The notes below the pieces were generated by a model. The model did not search any database, was not told where the DNA came from, and was given only the letters and a program-made list of their open reading frames with translations. Shown one piece after another: positions 46,139 to 59,000 of a DNA stretch of 64,000 nucleotides (its first letter is position 1; each line of letters opens with the position of its first letter). This DNA comes from Fistularia commersonii. Taxonomy: Eukaryota > Chordata > Actinopteri > Syngnathiformes > Fistulariidae. The translations under genes and the position numbers were made by a program. The DNA lies in assembly GCA_037954325.1 (NCBI GenBank), contig JBBMNZ010000026.1:5335501-5399500 (forward strand). Reading direction: 5' to 3'.

Positions 46139-48064
46139 TTACATCCTCGGTGAAGAAACAGCTGATAAATGAGCTGTCAATACTCGATCCATATCTTGTC
46201 TTGTTAGCTGGATTAGTGTAGTCGGTGACATGAGTCTTAAGAGTGGATTTAAAGTTTATACTTTTGGATAAATGAAATCCCAGATTTTTTTTTTTTTTTT
46301 TAATGAAAACATAATTATCATTATTCAAAGAAAACTGCCCCCATGTTGTTTCTGCAACTCACAAACTTTTGCAAGTCAAGCCAAAAGCATAATTAACATC
46401 TGTTGTTTGTTTATCGTTTGACACTTTTTTCTTGTTTTTGCTGCCTCATTTTCTTAGACAAAGACTTTTTGATCAACTGGTAACGTCTATATTTCAGACC
46501 AAGAACGCTCACTTTCTATTCGAAGACACAAACCTTGGTAAATTTGTGTAGATACTGTAATACAATAAAACTGCCTTCCATGCAGGTACAGTATACAGTA
46601 GCTCATTACGGTTTTAAGATGTAAAGAAGCTTCTTGAAGCAAAGAAAATTTATTCTGAAACCATATGCATACTATGATACCATATGCATACTGTGATATG
46701 AATATCTCTGATCAGAGTAAATAATATTGTAGATGCAATTATGAATTTACTGCATGTTCTCTGTCTTCTTGCAAAATGTTACCTCATTATCACACTGCAT
46801 TTAAGAGGCCTTTCTCAAGCTTAAGCAGTTAAGTAGTTTGGTAGTTAATTCAATTAGACAAGCGGTATCAGAATAATATTGTGGCGTTTTAGTCAGGGAA
46901 ATCACCCGGTTGACGGTAAAACGTCCGTTTCGTAAGTAATAGCTGTTGTTGGCCACAGCCACGCCACACAAGCCTGCAGTACAACTAACTGTTCCCGCTC
47001 AATTCCAGGTTAAAAAAAACAGAATTCCTCGTACCCCAAACCACACCCAAAAAAATCCCAGCAACCCCAAAATCACACAGAAAATAAGCATCAACATAAA
47101 TCCCAACATTCGTTGCTCGCTACAATATATATCTTTTTAAATTAACCAACATCCACCATATTTTTCCAATAAAATAAAGTATTCAATTCATTTTCCAGCT
47201 GATTCTTGCTGGAATATGTGTTGGTTGTGGAACAAGAGTGACTGTAAATCCAGTAAAACACAAAGGAACTATATCTCATGTCAAAAGTTGTGGCTTCACG
47301 ATAACAGCCAACGAGAATGACTTGTTTATCATCAATTCATCTTGAAATCAACCTGCAACACACAAGCAGTGCAGAGGGAAAGGCCCCTCACCGCTGACAA
47401 CAGAATCAAACAAGTCTGAGAGGAAGAGGACAACATTGCATCTTCCCGATCACTCAAATGTGAAATAATGAATCCACTTGACCTTCAATCTGTTGCCTCC
47501 TCGGCACCACACGGGCCATATCTGTCTAGAGATGAAGAAAGGGATTAACTTCATATTTCTTTTCAAGCACATGTTGCTTTCTTCTTCCACAGACACATTA
47601 TGACCTGACAGTCGGCCACTTTTGACTGTGACAGGTATGTCACAATTTTACAATAAGGAGGACAGAAAATTGGAGATTAGATCGGCCTTGCACGGGTTTA
47701 AGTCCACCTCTATGGCAAAATAAATTCAAAGGATTCCATTGCATTTTTTTCCATCTCTGTCTTCACAATATAGCTTTAACTGGTTTATTCTCAAAGATTG
47801 AGCCGAAATGTCGGTGAAGAAGGTTGATATCGCTTGTGTCCTTTCCCTTTGTATACCGACCATCACTCAAGACCGTGGAAGCAACAGGAAACCAAAAAGT
47901 AGTCCCTTTTGTCAAAATATATCAAGCATATTCTGTGTATGTGTGTTTCTGAGTGCGTATTATTTTTGCAAAAATATTCTCGTTCATGGTGTGCACTGAA
48001 ATTCAGAACAGCTAATGGCTGAATAATGTTGTTCATATTTTGACATTAAAAAATCAAAATTAAG
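46139..48064. other. Non-coding unique DNA, no gene seen
   Basis: A T-run lies at 46286-46301 and a 19-bp tandem duplication at 46660-46697. The A/C-rich stretch at 47010-47100 (CCCAAACCACACCCAAAAAAATCCC) is low complexity. No domain is recognised. Confidence 0.55.
46660..46697. repeat. 19-bp tandem duplication with ATATGCAT core
   Basis: ACCATATGCATACTATGAT is followed at once by ACCATATGCATACTGTGAT, 18 of 19 bases identical. Each unit holds the near-palindrome ATATGCATA, which resembles a POU-domain octamer-like site. Confidence 0.85.
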
Positions 48065-48188
48065 CCAGGGTTTGGAGCAAGAAGGTCCCCAGTTTGATTC
48101 CAACACGGAAGCTCTTCTTATTAGAGTTTGCAAGTCCAGCAGACCGTGGCCCTGAGTGCAGGGTAAGCTGTATAGAATGGATGAATTA
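48065..48188 (+). mobile_element. GAATGAAT-tailed tRNA-headed repeat, shortened copy 4
   Basis: Head with CCCCAGTTTGATTCCAACACGG (box B-like GTTTGATTCC), middle GAGTTTGCAAG (usual form GAGTTTGCATG), and end GCAGGGTAAGCTGTATAGAATGGATGAAT (usual form GATAAGCGGTATAGAAAATGGATG). It is shortened internally. The next words ATGTTCATATGTTCTCCCCGTGGC at 48379-48403 could be a displaced piece of the same family. Confidence 0.65.
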
Positions 48189-49920
48189 AGTCAGATCATC
48201 AATTTGCCTTCAAACATTGTAACATTGATATCCCCATGTTGTCAAGGTTGCATATTGAAATTAATATTCCAATCATTTCAATAATTTTACAGTATGACTG
48301 TGTGTCTTCATTTGATTACAAGTTTTCCTGAACATATTAGATCTTTTTCTTCTTGAAGGCCCCAAATATTTGCGTTCAAATGTTCATATGTTCTCCCCGT
48401 GGCAGACGGAGAACACCGAAAAAAACAAACAGAATTTTACACAGGGCCCGCAGAAGGCTAAAGGCGGCCCTGTCATCACAATCCCCGTGCAAAACTTTCC
48501 TGTTGCATGAGCTAACCTTTTTTTCACTCTCCCTCTGAGGCATGGATGCTACGCTGACACACATCTTCTATTGTTTATCATTAATTAATATGATTTGTTC
48601 TCCCTCTTGTTTTCATTATTTCTATACCAACAGGCTTATGAGTGACCCTCAGCAAATAACGTGGCACTTCTTTCAACTCCGAGTGTAAATGACGATGGAC
48701 CCGATTCTCTAATGAAGAGCTCCGTCTGTGTGCTTTTTTTTTTTTTACCGCGATAGTTGTTTATCTGAAGATGAAAGTCTTGTTACGAGGGAATCCACAT
48801 TCGCCGAGCCTTCGAACACAGACTAGCTCACTATTATATTCAGACACGAGATGTTTTACTTTTCACGGCCCTGCCCCAAATTAAAAACATGCCTCAGCTA
48901 TTCAAGCAAAACTGAAGACGCAGTGGCTGCACTCTGTTTGGAGATGATTAGATGAATTGATGATTGTCAGGACAATGTTGTGGTTCCCATTCTTATTAAT
49001 CAATCCATTAAAATTTCATATAAGAAGATGCGATGATAATACAGCCAAATCAGACTTCATTATTACTACTACACGTAACGACACTAATTACAGAATTGTA
49101 ATGTGAGAGCACGTAATCCAAGGTAGTTTAATCAACATTTCCAGAGTTAAAAAAGCATGACTGAATAGCTGCTGATACATTTTCAATCACTCTGCGATCA
49201 TTATCATTTTTTGTTTGTTATTTGAGCATTGTGAAATAATTAAATTGACACTGTACGCTTTAAAAAATAATATATGTAAATAAGTGTTATTGTGTGACAA
49301 TCAATGCTTGTTCATTCATCAGCAGCATGAATACACGGTTGTGTTCTGCACTCTTGAGTCGCAGCAATGAGTAAGAGTACCAGCTTCCACAATCATGTAG
49401 ATTTGTTTGTGTGTTGTTATTTCACTGCCTCGGTCTCCCACCGACAAACAGAACATATCTCCAATGATTCACTACTTTGCATGATTTTCCAAGATGCGAC
49501 GTCGCCGGTATCTGTTTGACAATGAGCCTTGATAAGGACAGCGAGATGAATGCAGCAAAAAGTGGAAATGAAATCACACATCTATTTTTGAAGGATTGCA
49601 CAGGCACGGGAGGGAAGGGGGCGAGGAAGGAGGAGCACAGGTAAATTAGATTGGAAGGGAGACAGAAGGCCATGCGGCAGAATGTGAACGAAATAGAAAT
49701 AAATCAAAAGTATAAAAAGAATTGATATACTGTGGTAAGATGGAAAATATGAGAGAAGTTGGGGGGGGTGCAGTTGGAGAGGTTGGACAGTGAGGGACCT
49801 CTGAAGAGGAAATCATCTGCTTTCTAATGGGCACTGATTACATCTCCTCCTAAATGTCAAGAATATTTCCATTTAAAGTGCCTCGCTGCTTAAAAAGGCA
49901 TGAAGGGAGCCACACCCAGA

Positions 49921-49955
<35 letters not shown>

Positions 49956-50517
49956 TGCATGTCGCTAAAACATTCATTCGCACACGAAAGAGATATACAG
50001 GCGCAAAAAGCTTATAGCCAGAAAAAAAAAAAAAACATAGGGTGGAATTTATATCCGGTTGGAATTGCATGTGCTACTTTGAGTGCAAGCAAGTACATGC
50101 GTCATTTCTTCAAATGTCCCTTTTGTGTGTCTATGAAGCATAACAGAGTGACACAGTGGCCAGACTACACCTCAGTCTCATCAATAAAATCCACACACAC
50201 TGCACACTTTTTTATCCTACATCTCAACCCGCCTGCAAATCTGGTCTGAACCAATGAGGCATGTGCTCCCACCGGGTCTCCGTAATGACTGCCAATCAGG
50301 ATCACTGTAGCTGTGCCCAACAGCAAAGACCAGGAAGATAGATGAGTGGCCTCAAGTCCCCCCACTGCATCGGAGCGAACACAGCTTAGGGATAGATTCA
50401 ATATGTCATAATAAGACACACATGCTCCAACACTCCCGTGGAAAATGTCTGCAAAGACAAAACATCACCCTGCCCAAGCGCAGACTTGCAACAAAAAACG
50501 TGAATGTAATGTGAGAT
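48189..50517. other. Non-coding DNA, no gene seen
   Basis: Unique AT-rich sequence. A purine-rich patch lies at 49600-49830, a CA array at 49922-49952 and an A-run at 50022-50035. The 50165-50419 minus-strand frame has no recognised motif. Confidence 0.5.
49922..49952. repeat. (CA)n microsatellite
   Basis: About 15 clean CA units, going into CGCATGCATG. Confidence 0.95.
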
Positions 50518-50580
50518 GAGATGTACTTTATTGATTCCAGGATTGGGAAAGTATTTGTAATGTGACACAGTATCAAACAA
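50518..50580 (+). mobile_element. Fragment of a teleost LINE/SINE end (ACTTTATTGATTCC)
   Basis: GATGTACTTTATTGATTCCAGGATTGGGAAAG resembles the common teleost word ACTTTATTGATCCCAGAGGGAAATT, which occurs in UTR-like parts of several fish retroelements. A second such word (TACTTTATTGATCCGAGCC) is at about 55249-55267. Only a short core is recognisable. Confidence 0.5.
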
Positions 50581-53500
50581 AACCATCACATGCACACAGG
50601 GGTGAGTTATAAATGCGTTTGAGTCTGTTTTTTTCCACAACAAGCCCGTAACAAAAAGTAACATTGCTGTCATTTGCTGGTTTAAATGAAGAGTTGTTTG
50701 ACACAATAAATAGATACCAGCCTTGCATGAATTTAATGACAATCTCCAGTACATATTAAAAACTTCTTTGTCAATAAATCTTGTAAAGCTGAAATCTTAG
50801 GATCCAAAGCATATACCACGGCTTAGTATCGTTGCCTGCTGCATTAAGTGCATTATGATTCACCGCATTAAACTAGTTTAACAAAAGTTTAGAGTTGGCT
50901 GTTTCAAATCGGTTGCCAGTGGGTTGCAAAGGGCCTGACACCCTCCATCTCCGACGCAAATTTGCTTCGTCTCAGTTGCAGACAGCTGAAGTTTTGCGAA
51001 CCATTAACTGCCCAAAGTTAGCTTTCACTTGAAAGTTGCACATAGCAACAAGGTACATGTCTGAAGGGAATTAATGCTCCTGCCAAACACATGAAATGTT
51101 ATATGTTTTTGTCCGGAAAGCAGTAGCACATTTTACATGACAGAGATGACTGTGACTGGTGCAATCAAACTTGTCTCTCCACAAATTTTCTTGTCAACAC
51201 AGCTTTTCTGATATAATGTAACACTAAATTACTAAATTGCATATTATGTGTGTGTGTAGTGTGTGTGTGTGTGTGTATGATGGAGTCTGCTTATTTTGTA
51301 CAATCCATTTCGGCATTCTGGGACAAAATGGCACATGCTGACATCAAAAGCGACGGATATATATCTTTTTTATAAACTTAAGATTGCCCAATTAAAGAGA
51401 GGCACATGAAAAACACAAACCGCTTCGGTTCACTTTAGTTGTTTATGTTTTGGTGATGTGTTTATATGTATATATAATAACATATATGCATTTTCTTTTA
51501 TTTATTTCAGAAGTAATCAAGTTTCTGTGTTTTCTGGTGTCTGCTACTGCCATGAATACTCCCATGTATCGTTTTCCCTCTTGTTCATTGATCATTTCTG
51601 TTGACATGATTGTGAAAATTCCTTTTTTCATCTTACGTTAATTTCTGCTTTACGTATTTTGTTTTATGTCCATTCTTTGTGATAAAGCATACAGTTTATA
51701 CATGCATTTCACATTTGCCAGTCAATCAATGATCACAAGCATTGATTATCCAGATTGCTAAAGAAAGGTATTTCTGGGACCATCAGCTGCAAAAAGCATG
51801 ATGTAATTTAAGCCAGTTTTTTTAAAGTTTCTCCCCGAAGCGACATACTTCTGTGAGCTGCGGTGCGTTCAAAAGCATTACATAAAGCCTCTTAGACCGA
51901 TCGCTCGCCTTACAAAATATAGAACTGCTTTCAAATGAACCACAGATAAAGTGACAATTTCAAACAAATGATAAGGAAAAAAGGATTTCATACGACTTAG
52001 GTTAATACATGAGGGCATGAGCTTAAATAACAAATGGAATTTACGTAATTTTTGTAATAATCGCGCTCAACACTCCTTGTGCCTGTAAATACTTTACGGT
52101 AGACGGGATCAAGATATGAAGTTGAGAGAAAACAAATTTCCAATTTAGGATTTAATTAGAAGTTACACAAATTAATTTTATGAATTCCATCTTGACAGCT
52201 TAATTATGCACATTCTGCTTATTTAGGGGGAATTACTGATAACTTACTCGGACAAAGTAAGCAGTTTGGAGTGAAGAGATGATGATGTAGATCTTGGTGA
52301 CGGGAGTTATGGTTGCAACTGATGAGATGAACATGACAATTATGATTTGGGCCATTGGAAAAGCTGCATGAAACACTATGGTCTGGAGATGTTCAAGGGA
52401 ATAAGACAAGAGGGGGAGGTCAAGGGAGGCAGAGCAATTGTTACTTTTATGATACAATATTAGCCATGCAGAATATTTGAAATGGGGAAATTAGGGTAAT
52501 ATGCTGTGAAAGTGCAGAAGAAAAGGAAAGTGATCGTGATCATGATTGATTACAACTCGCATAAAAGGCCACAGCTGCACAAGTTTGAGGAAAAAGGTCA
52601 GGACAGGGGAAACCATGTGGTGGCAAATGGGCAAAACTAACGGCTTTAAAAAAAGATGAACACGAAGACCTAATACGGAAACATATATGGAAATGTCTGA
52701 ATGACGGGAAGCATTGGTGTTGCCAAAATGAAGAAAAAAATGTTTATTTTTTTTCAGATAATGCAGCATCTGTCAGTGATCCGAAATTTGTGAAACCAAA
52801 CAATTCTCAGGCTGTTTATGCTACAAATATTTTTACAAAATAGACTGCAGAGAATACTGATGGGCAACTGAATTGCATTTCTTCAATTGAGAAACAGATT
52901 TATTTTTTTCAAAAGAACCGATGGATGTAGAACGACTTGACAAGAAAATGAAGAATGGCTCGACTGATGTAAATTCTTTTCCAAATAAAAAAATAAAGAG
53001 ACCACAAACCAAATTGGTTACCGGAAAAAGAAGAGTGGCTACGTCGGCTCATGTCTCTGGTAGGTTTGGTGTTAGCGAACGATAAAAGAGACAGAAAAGA
53101 AGTCAAAGGTAACGACTAGGAATCGAGCTGCGTTCATGGCACACGATTTTGCTAAGGAACACGGTCTCGGTTGTCTATTTCCTCAGGAGAGGACAGAAGG
53201 GGATGAGATTAAACAAACTCTGAGAACAGGAAGGCTTGAGGTGAAAGGTGAGATCAACTCCAAGTTGAATGTTCCTTTCAGTACAAAGAGCTTGCTGAAA
53301 AAAACGAATGAGACATTAACATATTCATTGGAAAATACCAAAGGTATTTGATATTTTCTAATTGGACGTCCATTCCAAAGTAATGGCAATGCGTCAAAAT
53401 AATGGCAATGTGAATAAAAATCAGTTGAAGAATTTTGTGATGTGGAGAAAGTTCATTACATGCAATGGAAAGAGGAACCTTCTTATCAAACTGCCTTGAA

Positions 53501-53979
53501 TAGAAAGCAAAGGAAAATGTACCATGCATTCATTGATTCACACACGAACAATTCAAGTGAGGATCACGTCGGAAATTGAGATAACCTATGGTAGACAAAG
53601 GGACGTCTCGGGGTATTTTCAATTCAAATTAATAATGCGTTTGTAAGTATTACGCAGGATATGGGAAGGTCACTCCTTGAAGGTGATGTGGCAATATGGA
53701 AATAAAGGAAACTGAAGAAGAGAATTGAACAAAATCAGCAAATAACTTTCTGATTTCAGACAATGTGATCAAAGTTCTAAAAATAAAAAACCGGAGCCAA
53801 AAATTTATTTGCAGAAAGTATATTTTGATACTATAGTTAGACAACATCGAGGAAGAGAGAATGTTAAATGCATCATTAATAAATGTAAAAAGTGATGCAT
53901 TTGCCCGGAATCGTAAACTGGGTGCTGATTTTGCCCCTCTGAGGTTTTGTCTGTGGACTAGATTAGACGAATTATTTCC
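50581..53979. other. Non-coding unique DNA, no gene seen
   Basis: A TG run lies at 51247-51277, interrupted by AG. The word AATGGCAATG is repeated at 53382-53391 and 53401-53410. The frame at 53136-53351 passes a GAAAG|GTGAGA donor-like site but has no acceptor before it that I trust. No domain is recognised. Confidence 0.5.
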
Positions 53980-54135
53980 AGGATCATCCTTGACAAATAT
54001 TATCACGGCAACTGGACTTGATTTCCTCCCTTGAGACTTTTCACCTCTCATCCAAGAAGCTTCCTGAGTCTTGAGATTAAGATTTGAGAAGGATAACTAT
54101 GACTGAGAACCTCAAAACACATACAGAAGCAACCA
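53980..54135 (-). mobile_element. Penelope-like/interspersed repeat 3' fragment, copy 2
   Basis: GGCAACTGGACTTGATTTC, GAGACTTTTCACCTCTCATCCAAGAAGCTTCCTGAG and ATGACTGAGAACCTC follow in the same order as in copy 1 at 3.2 kb. On the minus strand this gives CTTGGATGAGAGGTGAAAAGTCTC then AAATCAAGTCCAGTTGCC, a word pair known from many fish genomes. It is better preserved than copy 1 on its right side. Confidence 0.65.
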
Positions 54136-55494
54136 AATCTGGTTTGAAAAGCCGTTAAGCTGAATAAAAACAAAGTTAAGTCGGTTACATGATCATCTGC
54201 AGGAAAAACAACAGTTCAGTTCTTTATGCTGACTTTTTTAAAGTGGAATTAACAGGTAAACTGCGTGTGATGTGCATCAAAGATAGGTATGTCGGGTGGA
54301 TGTGAATTGGATCAATTAGCTGTTGCTTAACAACTCACAAGAGTTGCTCTTCTGTGGTAAAAGGTCAGTTTTATGCATTCCAGCCAATTTAGCAAGACAA
54401 GAGCAGGCGAGTTTTTAAAGTGTTGGAAATATGCATATGCAAGTAGGACCATAATACACTTGCACTGTACAGAAACCAGAAAAAACAGGTGAACTAATGA
54501 ATTACAAAGCAACGACAGCTTTGGGAGAGTGGAGCTCAAAGAAGGCATGAATGATCAAGAAGCAGATAAAGCCCAAGGAAGAATTAGTTTTGACAGACAG
54601 CTTTGAAAACAATGGACAATGAGGGGAGATAAAACTTGACGGTTGCAAGACTGTAGCGGTATCTGCGGTAAAACTTGAGAAATAAGAGAGAACTGCGTGT
54701 TGCGCAATGTTATTCTGCTTCACTCTCCATCCTCATTGTCCAAGAGATGCACCGAGTCGTTCTCCATGCTGCTGCAGCATGCCAGCTTCTGATTGGCTCA
54801 CCTACACTCTGCATGTTATCTGTGAGCTCCTGGCCAATGGTGCCTTTTTCACACTATCGCTTGTGATAACATTTGAGGCAGCAATATAGTAGTTCAGGCT
54901 TCCATGATCCAAGAGCACGAATCCTTGTGCACCATTTCTCGTTCATTCTGCAGTGTGTGCGTGCATGTGTTCATGTGTTCATGTACGTTTTTTTAATAAT
55001 TAATATAGACTAAGACATCCTCAATATGTTTTAGTATAATATTTCAAGAGCAAAATATACATCTAAATAATTAAAAGTGTAATTTGTTGAAATCTTAACT
55101 GGTCATTGTTGAGCTACAATGAGCAGATTGACAGCTAAACGGACTTGTGTTACATACCATTTGTGCTGCATGGGCAGGTTTTGTGGTTTGTTGTTGTTTG
55201 AAAATCCAAGAATTTTTGACAGAATGAGGTCCCTTGGACCCTCTTTTACTTTATTGATCCGAGCCATCACTGAGGAGAAGCAGGAGTCAAATACTTCTCG
55301 TATGGAACTCTTATACTACCAGACAGTAATTGTGGCCTAACCTTGCCGGGGTCAAAGGTCCGTAAAACCTAGAAAAACAAGAAAATGCCTACACACAATT
55401 CCCAGTAGAGCTGGAAGTAGTACATTGCACTGAGAACATCCTCCATTTCTTTTTTTTTTTTTTTTTTTTACATATACTGAGTCAATACTGCAAA
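54136..55494. other. Non-coding DNA, no gene seen
   Basis: No gene is seen. The stretch holds the second ACTTTATTGATCC word near 55.25 kb and a run of 20 T at 55450-55469, just upstream of the plus-strand retrotransposon copy. Confidence 0.5.
55450..55469. repeat. (T)20 homopolymer
   Basis: A run of 20 T starting about 45 bp upstream of the retrotransposon copy. On the minus strand it is poly(A), so it may be the tail of a separate minus-strand insertion. Confidence 0.9.
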
Positions 55495-56092
55495 CATGGA
55501 CCTTCAAGTACTTAAGGTCAACTGTCCCGAGCAATGAAGAGTGTGGAAAAGAGGTAAAGAAATGGATTCAAGCAGGTTGGAATGGATGGTGAAAAGTGTA
55601 ATGGGTACTACGCAATAGAAGACTATCAGCCAGTATGAAAGGAAAGATGTACAATATAGTGGTGAGATCAGCGATGCTGCACTGTCTAGAAACAGTGACC
55701 TTGACAAAAAGGCAGGAGGCCGCAGAGATGAAGATGTTGAGGTTCTCTTTGGGAGTGATGAGGATGGATAAGATCGGGAATGAGTCCATCAGAGGGACAC
55801 CACATGTTAGATGTTTTGCAGATAAGGCCGGAGAAGCCGGACTGAGATGGTTGGGTCATGTACAGAGGAGGGATAGTGAATATATCGGTAGACGGATGCT
55901 GGAATTGGAGCTGCCAGGCAGGAGGTCTAGAGGAAGACCAAAGAGAAGATTTATGGATGTAGTGAGAGAGGATATGAAGGTAGTTGGTGTGTGAGAGGAG
56001 GTTATAGAGAATAGGGTTAGATGAAGAAGGTTGATTCAGTGTGGCGACCCCTGAAAAGAAAAGCCAAAAGGAGAAAAAGAAGAAGCCCGCAA
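55495..56092 (+). mobile_element. Non-LTR retrotransposon 3' fragment, copy F
   Basis: The only long plus-strand copy. It begins with sequence matching the post-RT part (AGCAATGAAGAGTGTGG, then ATTCAAGCAGGTTGGAATGG). It holds a 119-codon frame at 55635-55994 with LTKRQEAAEMKMLRFSLG, RWLGHVQRRDSEYIGRRM and ELPGRRSRGRPKRRFMDVVR. It ends with GTGGCGACCCCTGAAAAGAAAAGCCAAAAGGAGAAAAAGAAGAAG, the typical 3' terminus. The reverse transcriptase core is missing (5' truncation). This is the best-preserved C-terminal part of the family in the window. Confidence 0.85.
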
Positions 56093-59000
56093 ACACGGAC
56101 CTTGAGAGTATTCAAGAAAAAGGGCATTATAGATAAAAGGATTAGTGACCACAACACAACAAAAGCCCTTAGGGTTCGACCAATTGCAAAGGGGTGTCAT
56201 CATTAGCACGTCGAACATGGAGAGGACTTGAAAGTGACCGGGCAAAACCCGGTCCGCCTCACTCCATACACCCTGACAGCTCATCCTTGGGGTCCAGGAG
56301 CACCTCGGACGTCCCATTATGATCAAAATGTTAGTTTGGGATGCGCTTTGCAAGTTTACGGCCGAAGCCTTTTCGACAAAAACGAGGCATTTCTGCCAGT
56401 ACCTTCATGGTGGCACGGTACCCTCATCCTGCTTTCCATCAAATGTGAGAAAAAAAAAGTATATTAATCATCAGATGGTACCTGAGCGTGTTATCTGCAC
56501 AACAATTGTGTATGGAATTCTAAAACATTATCTTTTACAGGGTTCAGCGATTGTTTGTGTCAATCTCAAAGACCTAACCGACCAACACAGGGTGCCCATC
56601 ATGGACTCATGTACCGCATCGAAAAATAATTACGTACAGGAGCTCCAGGACCAGAGGAAGATACAGAGAGTTCAACGTGGAAAGTAACCCTGCAATGCTC
56701 TTCTCACTGTATCTAAATGAAGCCTCACTGTCTCATCTGCCCTTGTCAGCGCTTGTTAACCTCCACATTGATTATTCTCCACTACTGTACATCTCCTTTA
56801 ATTAAAGACACAACTAATCTGGCATTCCACCTCACTGTGTTTGCAGGAGTTAAGCTGTCACCTTAAGATGATTGTAGCTAAATATAGAGGTTTAAATTTA
56901 CATTTATTGACAAAACAGGTTATAGGGTCAGCGGGGATTGATTAAATTAGGTTGGGCTCCAGTGATGCTCACCTGTGACTTTCACTTTTGGTATAGAAAT
57001 ACTTGGTTTGTGGACCTGGACCCAAGATCAGTGAGAAAACCATCAGAATCTCTCACAAAATAGTGCAAATGCTCAGTTTCAGTATCCATTGTCATCTTTG
57101 ACAATGCTCTCAAAATACTCCATGCGCTCAAAACTGGTGTATTATCCATCAATTACACTGTGCACTTGCAAAACTTTGCTTAAAACGAGGTGAACGATAA
57201 AAATCGAACCGTCACCAAAGGGCCTCTCACATCTTTTCAGTAACTGCTGTTTTTCAAGTGCTGAAGGAAAATAATTCAGAAAATGAAACACTTTTCTGAA
57301 CAATCTGCTGAAGATGATTTATGGCGAATCCTGTAAAAGATGTTTTTCCATCACTTCAAAATGTTCATCGTTTTTAGTTTTTGGAACTTTCAAGTTTCTG
57401 TTAGAGCAGAAGTTTCCATATTTGTCCGTATTTGGACAACATATACTCAGGATAACTGTCTCCAAGAAGCAGTTTCCTGGAAACTCTCAGTAGCTTTAGC
57501 GGATGCCTTTCATGTTCTGTTTCATTTATTATAATCCCACAGTTATCATTAAAACACTGATCAAACTATCTCACAATTATCAAGAGATTTCTCTGGGATG
57601 GCTTCAAGGTTTGGCAAAAGCTAATTAGAATAAATAATGGCTCAACAGCACAGAGTTCTTTAGTAAATGAGGTAATAAAGATGTCTTCTGGATGCCTGGG
57701 TAACAAAGACAGTAAAAATAGCCATCACGGGGAAAATGCATAAGGACGCAATGTCTTCAACCCACAGAAGACATATGTAAGTGACAGTGTTTGGCGCTGT
57801 GCGAGAGATGAGAATAGAACAGGAAACCGGGCCCGTTCGAGCATCGATCACTTTTATGCCTCTGGTCTGTTTGCATATTTTAGACCTATAAACAACATGA
57901 ATGATGTGCCGCGTAATGCGCTATAATCGAGATTTATTCAATTGGGGGTTGAGGGGTAGGAAACAATCCCAGAATCAGGAGGGGCCATCCCCTGTATGTG
58001 TGTGCTCTGTGATTTATTTGATTTAATTAGATCGCCAATGTAAAACAGCTCGCAGGAAAGGAAAAAAAGAAGGTAAAGACGAGCGCCTGGGGAGCCATAA
58101 ATAACACCGGGCTCTTTCGCCTTTCTCTTTTGCCTCTCCCCAGTCTTTTTGGCAACTCTGTGATCTTTCCTCTGCACAATCTCTATTTTTTTTCTCCCCC
58201 TCGAATATCCGGTAGAATGTTTTTCTTCACCTCTTTTTCCTGTGATTTCTTCAGTCGCCGTTTTGCTGTGAGTCATTCCTTGTCTTCCAATCCACTTCTC
58301 CCCCCCCCTACATTTGCCTTTGCTCCGTTCCCAGCTGAATAATGACAGGGGGTAAACACCTCATTAAGCTAAAAGGCCCACAGGAACGATCAGATACATG
58401 GTACTCTGTTGACTGTTGCCGTGAATGCTCATTTAGACATTGTGAACACAAAAAGACAGAAGGTATCCAACACAGAAAGTGGATTACAAGGACAGGCTGA
58501 TTCATCGGAAAGCCTATCTCAAATCTGATTTGACCAAATTGCAGACAATCATCTGTGCATTTCTTGTTGCTCTGTTCTTCGCCTCTCTACAGGCATTCAT
58601 GTGAAGCCATGAAAAGGGATTTATAGCAGATGATCAAACATAGAAGAGGAACATAAATCTACAATTTCTAGTGATAACAGCTGGCCAAAGTGTTTTCTCT
58701 GACTCCTCTTATAATAATAGCAAACCGCGTTCATCGTCCTGACACCAGATGCAAAAAGCTGAGGGACTTGTCTCTCATTGGTCGTCACATTTGTGTGAAA
58801 GACACCTGTTGACACTTTGCAACACTATATGACATTCATTTATGCCGATCATCCAAAATCCACACAGTCTCGCTGCTTACTGACACTAAATGATGGTCTG
58901 AATATTACATAAGGAACTGGGTATGTTTCTTAATTAACCACAGTTAATGTCTAAATATCTTGGTGAGGTAAATGACTCAAAAGAATGTCCTATTTTCCCT

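Noticed and set aside
48379..48403. ATGTTCATATGTTCTCCCCGTGG as a separate repeat copy
   Set aside because: Matches only one word of the GAATGAAT-tailed family (GCATGTTCTCCCCGTG); too short to call by itself.
52233..52457. Minus-strand frame with Ile/Val-rich segment
   Set aside because: No splice context or homology recognised; AT-rich DNA commonly gives Ile/Phe-rich frames.
53136..53351. Plus-strand frame passing a GAAAG|GTGAGA donor-like site
   Set aside because: No trustworthy acceptor upstream and no recognisable peptide.
57660..57851. Minus-strand frame with hydrophobic stretch (SLCIFPVMAIFTVFVTQ)
   Set aside because: No acceptor/donor pair bounding an open segment could be found, and the composition is not distinct from its flanks.
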